The position numbers were made by a program, and so were the translations under genes. A stretch of DNA of 64,000 nucleotides from Pithys albifrons albifrons (lineage: Eukaryota; Chordata; Aves; Passeriformes; Thamnophilidae), in the NCBI RefSeq assembly GCF_047495875.1, contig NC_092462.1, positions 41,825,669-41,889,668 on the forward strand, in the 5' to 3' direction. The notes beneath the pieces were generated by a model. That model was given only the letters and a program-made list of their open reading frames with translations. It was not told the DNA's origin and made no database searches. Positions within the stretch are counted from its first letter, which is position 1; each line of letters starts with the position of its first letter. This document shows positions 50,829 to 64,000 of the stretch, piece after piece.

Positions 50829-52046
50829 TTTTTGCAGTCACAGAAGCACCAAACTGCTGACTCTTGGAGGCAAATTCTTTGTCATACTGTAAATAAGCAG
50901 AAGTTAAAACAATGCTTTATGAAGCATGGAATACTTCTCCCCCTCCCTCCTGCTTTATGTTGCCTGGTTCCATGTGCAGTGTTTGGGGGACTAGGAGGTG
51001 GTGTGATAAACCAGAAGCAGAAAGGTATGGCCACAGCTGGGCTCACCTTTCATTAGTTTTGGGTTTAGTTTAGTTTTTAAGAAAAGCAGATACTTGGCTT
51101 TCCCTTTTTCTGCTAAAGCATTACAGCAGTTCTGCTAGTTTGGGCATCTCATAGTTTGTTTTCAAATTAATTTTATTATCGCACTGATGCACTTTCACTT
51201 AGAGAAAAGGAGGCTGTCTGCTCTGTGGCAAGTGAAATGTTGTGTTTAAAGTTAGAGATTGCACAGCAACATGTTCCGAACATGACTGAACAGAGCTTAA
51301 CGAATCATCGATAGGATGCATAATGCCTCAAGACTGTATCTGAAGAAGATAATGTAACTATTTTTTAAAGTAACATTTCTCAGCCTATTTTTGATGCATA
51401 AATTATGCAGGTGCCAGAATGACTTAGAATAAATTGTATGGGCAGTTTAATGTGGCAGACTGGGAAAACACGACTTGCTGGATATGAGGCACCCACACCA
51501 TCACACCCCATATACAAAAACAGATCTGTAAAGCTTGCTACAATTTCAGAAACCTATTTCCAAATACACAGAAAAAACATTTGATGCAATGCAGGTATTT
51601 ATAGACTGTTTAGGATAGGGAATCTCCTCTAGTTTGTACATCACTGCATTAGGCAAGGGAAAAATTGCAACAGCTAGTCAAGCTTTGAGGCTCATTTCAT
51701 TGGCTGCATAAAAAAGGAAGCACATTTTGGTTGAAAACCAAGCTGTAAGAGAACATGCATATTCATTTTCAAGATTTTTACAGTGCAATTGAGAAAACAA
51801 AAGCAGCTCTTCTGCAGAGTCCACAAAAACTTCAGCATTTTGCTGTGAAACACAGTTTTAGGCAGTTCCCCAGGTGAGAAAACACATCACCTTCCAATAC
51901 CAGTTTATGGAGAAAACAGACATAAATTTAGGAAATCAGCTAGGTAACAAAGAGGCCTTTGAATTACTACTGGAACAAGCTTCTGGCTTGTGCTGGGATT
52001 TGGAAAAGATAGGACAGTATTTCTGTACTGCTTAAAACCTTGCATT
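50829..52046. other. Spacer between claudin copies
   Basis: 1.2 kb without a credible open frame or recognised repeat. It contains an AATAAA on the + strand at 51428-51433, possibly a distal WWC2 polyadenylation signal. It may also hold the 3' UTR of the - strand claudin, but I see no AATAAA on that strand that I would single out. Confidence 0.5.
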
Positions 52047-58954
<6,908 letters not shown>

Positions 58955-59417
58955 TGTCATGGTTTAACCCCAGCTGGTAACCAAGCCCTGTGCTACCACT
59001 TGCTCATTTCCCACCCCCAGGACTGGGGAGAAAATCAGAAGGGTAAAAGTAAGAAAACTCATGGGTTGAGGTAAAGACAGTTTCATAAAGAAAACAAAGG
59101 CACACATGAAAGCAAAATGTAATGAGTTGGAAAGACAAATGGCAAAACTCTGAACATCCACCCCTTCCTTCTTCCCCTAGCTCTGTATGTGGAGCATGAC
59201 ACCATATGGTACAGAATATCCCTGTGGTCACTTGGGGTCAGCTATCCCAGTTGTGTCCCCTCCCAGCTCCCTGTGCACCCCCAGCCTCCTCACTGGAGGA
59301 GTGGGATGAGGAGCAGAAAAGGCCTTAACTTTGTGTAAGCACAGCTCAGTGAGTGACAACATCCAGCCCCATACCAGCTAATGTGAACAAAACTCTATCA
59401 CAGCCCAAACCAGCACA
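58955..59417 (+). mobile_element. Solo LTR, avian ERVL-type
   Basis: Starts TGTCATGGTTTAACCCCAGC and ends cagcccaaaccagcaca, the two ends of a very common avian LTR family usually classed with ERVL. Inside are matching stretches (gagcagaaaaggccttaact, ataccagctaatgtgaac). It is about 463 bases with no attached internal sequence. The flanks (tcttc before, ctaat after) do not form a clear 5-base target duplication, which suggests age or slight misplacement of an end. Confidence 0.85.
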
Positions 59418-61263
59418 CTAATTCACTATCTCAACACTACTGTTTTTGGTACATCTCTTTAATGTCCTTATGCAGAGGTATTGTTTATGCTAAAAGACCC
59501 TAGCTTATTATACATACAATTAGCTCTAGCAGATGAAAGAGTGGTGATCTCTCTTATGGTGATTGTGCATAGCCACTGTCAGGGATCAATACAGTGTGCA
59601 CACTATCATTCCATAAGACAACTGGTGTGGGAAAACAAACCTCTGTTCTTTCATACCACTACCAATACGATTGTCATAGTTATGCTCATGTTCACCATGC
59701 ACTTTAAGACAAAAAGGTTTTGTCTTTGCTGAAGTTGAAAAATATTGTGAACACCATGTTTTTGGTATATTGGTATTCTGATGTCTGTGTTTTGGTAGAA
59801 CAAGAACTCTAGCCCAAGAAATACCATGGAAAAAAGTGAATTATCTCAGCAGTAGTCTGCTTGAAATCTAGTATTTTCTACCATAAGATATGATCTAAAA
59901 ATGGGGTTTTTTTCCTTTTTAATAGGAAGGATACACTCCCAGGTGGATGTACAAATGACTTTCCTGTAATATTCTGCCAGATGCACAGATGGCATAAGAT
60001 GAGGAAGGTGCCCCTCACACCAAGTGCATGATGATTTTCATAAAGTAGAGATTCAGTGGTTGGGAGCAATACATCCGTACTCATATAAAAGCCCTTTATG
60101 CTACAGCATATTATCATGATTCTCTTTACCTAATTATCACTTCTCTGCAGGACAATGATCACAGAATTTTCTGCCGTTGTGGTAGAGGGAAAAATGGGGC
60201 ATTATATCCCTCAAAGAGTGCAAGTGAACTCTATCTGACCTACATGTCCAGTTACACAGACCACAACCCACAGGAACACCACTGACAGCAGGGTGAAGAA
60301 AAATCTTTAACCTGCAGTGTTTCCCTACAAAGGTGGAATAAAATCACATCTAGTTTCCATGTAAATTTGAGGAATCATTACAAGTACTTTTATCCATTTT
60401 TCTCTTACAAGACAAAATAAAGCAAATCACAACTAATAGATAGTTGCTTAGCTTTTCTTTAAAAAAACAGTCTCTGCTGATAGAATAAACACAGCATTTC
60501 TAAGCAACCTGTTCTAATGAAGCACTGGAATATAGATTGTATTTTCTAAGGTCATGTTCATGTTCTCTCTTTTTGTCCTCCTTTCTTAAGCAACAGCACC
60601 TAGTGGTGAATATCCTAGAATACCCTGAGTTGGAAAGGACTACAAGGATCATCGAGTTCAGCTCCTGGCCCTGCACAGAACAACCCCAAGATTGACACCA
60701 TGTGTCACAGAGATGGACATTGTCTTCTCTCTTACACACTACTCTCCTGTTGTTGCAGTCCCTAAAAGGACATAGTTTTTGTTGTTGTTATCATCATTAA
60801 ACCACATTCAGTTTATGATTTGCTCTCTTTTTTAATTCTGGTATGATATTAGCATTTTTTATGGTGCATGCACACGTGCACACACACACAGACTTCTGAT
60901 GATGCTGAGAAGACAAGGACACCTCCCAGCTCCTAGCATGTGTATGGAAGAAGATGGGGGCTGGCAAGCATTCCCCTTCCTCTACTCCCTGCTGATATCC
61001 CTCCATGTAGCCCTGACAGAAGTTCTTTGCCTCTCACCTCTGCAAGTGGTTTGCTTTTAGAAATGTTTGATCACTGAGCTCCCTGCTGAACTCCTATTTC
61101 ATCTCCACAAATGCAAGAGAGAGGCAACCTTTTACAGATTTCTGAATCAGAATCAAACTATGTCCAGATTGTGAAAGGCTGAAAGTGAGATGGCTTGCGG
61201 AAAGGGAAGGGAAAGGATATAGCTCTGGAATATCTTGTTAAAGATCCAGAGCTCAATTCCTAA
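59418..61263. other. Intergenic, no recognised gene
   Basis: Apart from the CR1 fragment at 60609-60708 and a short CA run (about 60870-60890), nothing is recognised. The open frames are short and unconvincing. Confidence 0.6.
60609..60708 (-). mobile_element. CR1 LINE fragment, diverged
   Basis: The + strand tatcctagaataccctgagt, then tggaaaggactacaaggatc and atcgagttcagctcctggcc, is a diverged reverse complement of the CR1 3' UTR. It is about 100 bases. Confidence 0.85.
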
Positions 61264-61845
61264 TGATGCCGTGAATGACCCTTCCCCCCAAAAAAGGGAC
61301 TTTGAGCCACGTTAGTGTAGGGTAAGATAAAAAGTAAAGGTCCTTTAATATCACAGGGCCTACAGCCCACAGGAATACAGGGTGACATGCATGTGTCTTA
61401 GTTCTTGTTTCCATGGCTTTTATAATAAGATCCCTCCAATCATTGCTTTACACATTTCTCAGTCCAGCCCCAGTCCCACCCCTGGTCCAACCCCCTGGAA
61501 TTGGGTCTGGGGTCGTCAAGACCCTCTGCCTTCATCAACTCTTCTTCCTTGGGCACACAAAGGTCTCTTGGAGTTCATCAAGTTCTGACTTTTGGGTTAC
61601 TCTGACCTATGTTTATGTTTCGTTCTGTAGGCCTTCTGACATCCTTCAGCTCTTTACCTTGGAAAGGAGTCTAAACAAGATTAATTAACTAAAGGAATTT
61701 GAGCTCCCTGTTCTGGGACAGGGGTAGTGATAGAAAGGCATTAAACTTAAACTGTTAGAAATATTAACCTTCTAAAAATCTACAACTACTGTGTTCCTAA
61801 AATCTACAAAATGTGAAAATCAGAACAAAAACCCTTTCGGCATCA
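61264..61845 (-). mobile_element. Solo LTR with perfect 8-bp inverted ends (582 bp)
   Basis: The element begins TGATGCCG and ends CGGCATCA, a perfect 8-base inverted repeat. It is flanked by the direct repeat CTAA (61260-61263 and 61846-61849), a 4-base target duplication as made by ERV1/gammaretrovirus-type integrases. On the - strand a TATA-like ttataaaa (near 61420-61428) precedes an ATTAAA-type signal (near 61350), the order expected of U3-R-U5. No internal retroviral sequence is attached. The family is not identified. Confidence 0.8.
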
Positions 61846-61849
61846 CTAA

Positions 61850-64000
61850 ATATGGGGCCTGCATGAGGCACAGTGCATATGAGAAGAAAAAGAAAATCAG
61901 TGTACGTACCTGTGGCACTTTCTCTTGCTTAGTTAGAGAGCAGTCACATCTCTTGGATTATTTGCTACGGTATAGAAAACATTAGTGTGTTCAAATCATC
62001 TCACAGCTACCACACAGAACATTTACTTTTCTTGTGGTTAGACCATGTGTCACAATATGTAGCAAATAAAGTGGCTCCTCAGCCTTGTACAGGAAAACAC
62101 GGTTCTACCCCCAGCTGGTGTGGGGTAGCCCAGGCTGCAAAGGCAGCAATCCTCCTGGGGCTGAGGAGACCAGCTGGGATGAAGCCAGTCTGAGGAGAGA
62201 ACAGCTTTTATCAGCTGACAACAACAGTGTTGCATCACAGTTTTGAACTCAGTGTAACAGAGCCTTTTGAGCCGCTGTTAACTACAGAGCTACATTACTT
62301 GTGTAAGACCAGGAGAAGCAGGCCAGGGAAAAGTTTGGGAGATCCCATGGCAAAAAGATAACAAAACCCCTGTCTCCTTTGTTTTTGTATGATTTAGCTC
62401 TGCATCAGAGAACAGCCCACTGCTGGAGCCTAATAAGTGACGTAAATAACCAGTAACAAATGAAAATATCTCTGACTGTGATTGAAGATACTAAAGTTTC
62501 AGTAGAAGGTTGTACAGTGTCAAATATTGCAGCACAGCCTGGGGCTGCCACAATTCCCACTGCCAGTTGGATTAGGAATTAAAGGCAGAAATTAATAACT
62601 TCTGCAAATGAAACAGAAGCTACAGATGCATAACTTCAGAGTTTCCAACAGCTCAGGGAAAAAGCAGTAGCTGACAGAAAGCTGAGAGCTGCCCAAGAGC
62701 AGCCTACTAACATTTCCTCAGTAAAGAAAAGATAGATTTACAGTCAGCTGGGCAATCTGGGACAAGAAGCTGTCTTTGGGAGTGTGCCTCACAGAAATGC
62801 TGCAAACTAAAGCATAAAAAATATCTTTGAAATGCTACATATGTGAAATATTAGATAATTAATATAGAAATCTTGAGACTCTGCAATGCCAGAAGCACCT
62901 GATACAGATAAAAACCTAATTTATAAAGACATATCTAGGGCCCTGAAGGCAAAAATAAAATAATTCAGATCATAAAGCAAAGAAACCCTGTTGTTAGAAT
63001 CTGGTATGAGAAGCAGTCAGGGAGGCAGGTTGTCACAGGATTCCAAAGGCAGTTTGTATCTAAATACATCTTGAACTGTCTTTGACTCCCTTGCTTAATT
63101 TTTGTTTTAAATGGGGGTGAGGGGGAATGGGCAGGGCATTGGAAAATCAGTTATTTACAAGAGTTCAAAGAGTTTCAACTGAAAACATACTAACAACTCC
63201 AAGCAGAAAGAATAATAGCCAGATGGCAAAAACATATATCATATATTTAAATAGCACCCACAGAAGTTAAACATTCAAATATAAATATGCATATTCCTTT
63301 TGGTATTTCACTTATTAAAAAAGACAAGCAGTTCCAAATTTCATTTTTTGGGAATCATATGCTTTATTTTCAGGAACTGAATGCTGTTCCCACTAGCCTC
63401 ATCTACCCTTGAAGCATGATACTTACACTTCAAACTATTTCTTGGGGTTCTGGAATAACTGAACAGTGCTTTATGCCTTCTCTTTGTGTTGTTATGTGCA
63501 AACTAAACACTAGTCCCGTCCAGGCTAAAAAACCCAGACTTACAGGTTCTATGGACATGACAAGAAGCTCGAAAGCAACATAAAATTATTGTTAACACAA
63601 ATCAGAACTATAAAGTCAGTTTTAATGCATTGAAATAAGCAGACAAATTCAAACAAACAAAACCATTAACACATAGAGTTTACACAAGTGGCCATGAGAA
63701 GATGGGAGCTCAAGTTTTGATTTTCACACAAACTGAATTGCTGAGAAATAATCACAATTCAGTTTCATAGTCTGGATTCAGCTCTTGTAATGGATGTACT
63801 TTTAAGAAGCAATTTAACCATATTGTCTCCAAGTACCTTGTTTCTCTTTACCTATAAACCTATTGCACCTCTAAGGTGGCCAGGAAGAACAAAGCAGTTA
63901 CTGTGGAAGATATTTTACAAGTAGCAATCTAATTCTGAATTTTATAAGGCAAATCATTTCACTTTCAAAGGAAAAAAGGCTCTATTGGACAAACATTTTA
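61850..64000. other. Intergenic, no recognised gene
   Basis: AT-rich sequence. I see no credible open frame, RNA gene or repeat that I can name. Confidence 0.55.

Overview
This is vertebrate, almost certainly avian, genomic DNA. Five short 5'-truncated LINE fragments carry the CR1 3' end typical of birds and reptiles. One LTR opens with the TGTCATGGTTTAACCCCAGC sequence familiar from avian ERVL-type LTRs. Coding sequence is broken into short exons with GT-AG introns, in an AT-rich background. Gene order also fits: a WWC2 gene on the + strand is followed by intronless CLDN22/CLDN24-type claudins on the - strand, as on human 4q35. A songbird or another neoavian is my best guess, but the species cannot be read from the sequence.

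Positions 1-46877 hold the 3' four fifths of WWC2, a KIBRA-family scaffold of the Hippo pathway. I could place 19 consecutive coding exons (1861-1940 to 46811-46877). All junctions keep frame and together they give 1010 codons plus the stop. The missing N-terminus, about 170-180 residues including both WW domains, lies upstream of the window. The protein order is central coiled coil, serine-rich linker, C2 domain, acidic segment, C-terminal coiled coil and a terminal ADDV PDZ-binding motif. The introns carry an ATCT microsatellite, a GC-rich 74-bp duplication, a probable 829-bp solo LTR with a 4-bp target duplication, a CCCAT-rich tract, a second LTR remnant close to an exon, and four CR1 pieces. 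All intronic CR1 and LTR copies lie antisense to the gene.

Positions 46878-50317 look like the WWC2 3' UTR, with several AATAAA signals and an AU-rich cluster. On the - strand lie a decayed claudin copy (50318-50828: two frameshifts, an early stop and loss of the second extracellular loop) and an intact 217-codon claudin (52047-52700). From 52701 to 64000 I see no convincing gene. This part holds an ERVL-like solo LTR, a CR1 fragment, and a 582-bp solo LTR with 8-bp perfect inverted ends and a CTAA duplication.

Nothing here looks like a new biological system. The most informative points are the one-intact, one-dead claudin pair and the well-bounded LTR insertions.
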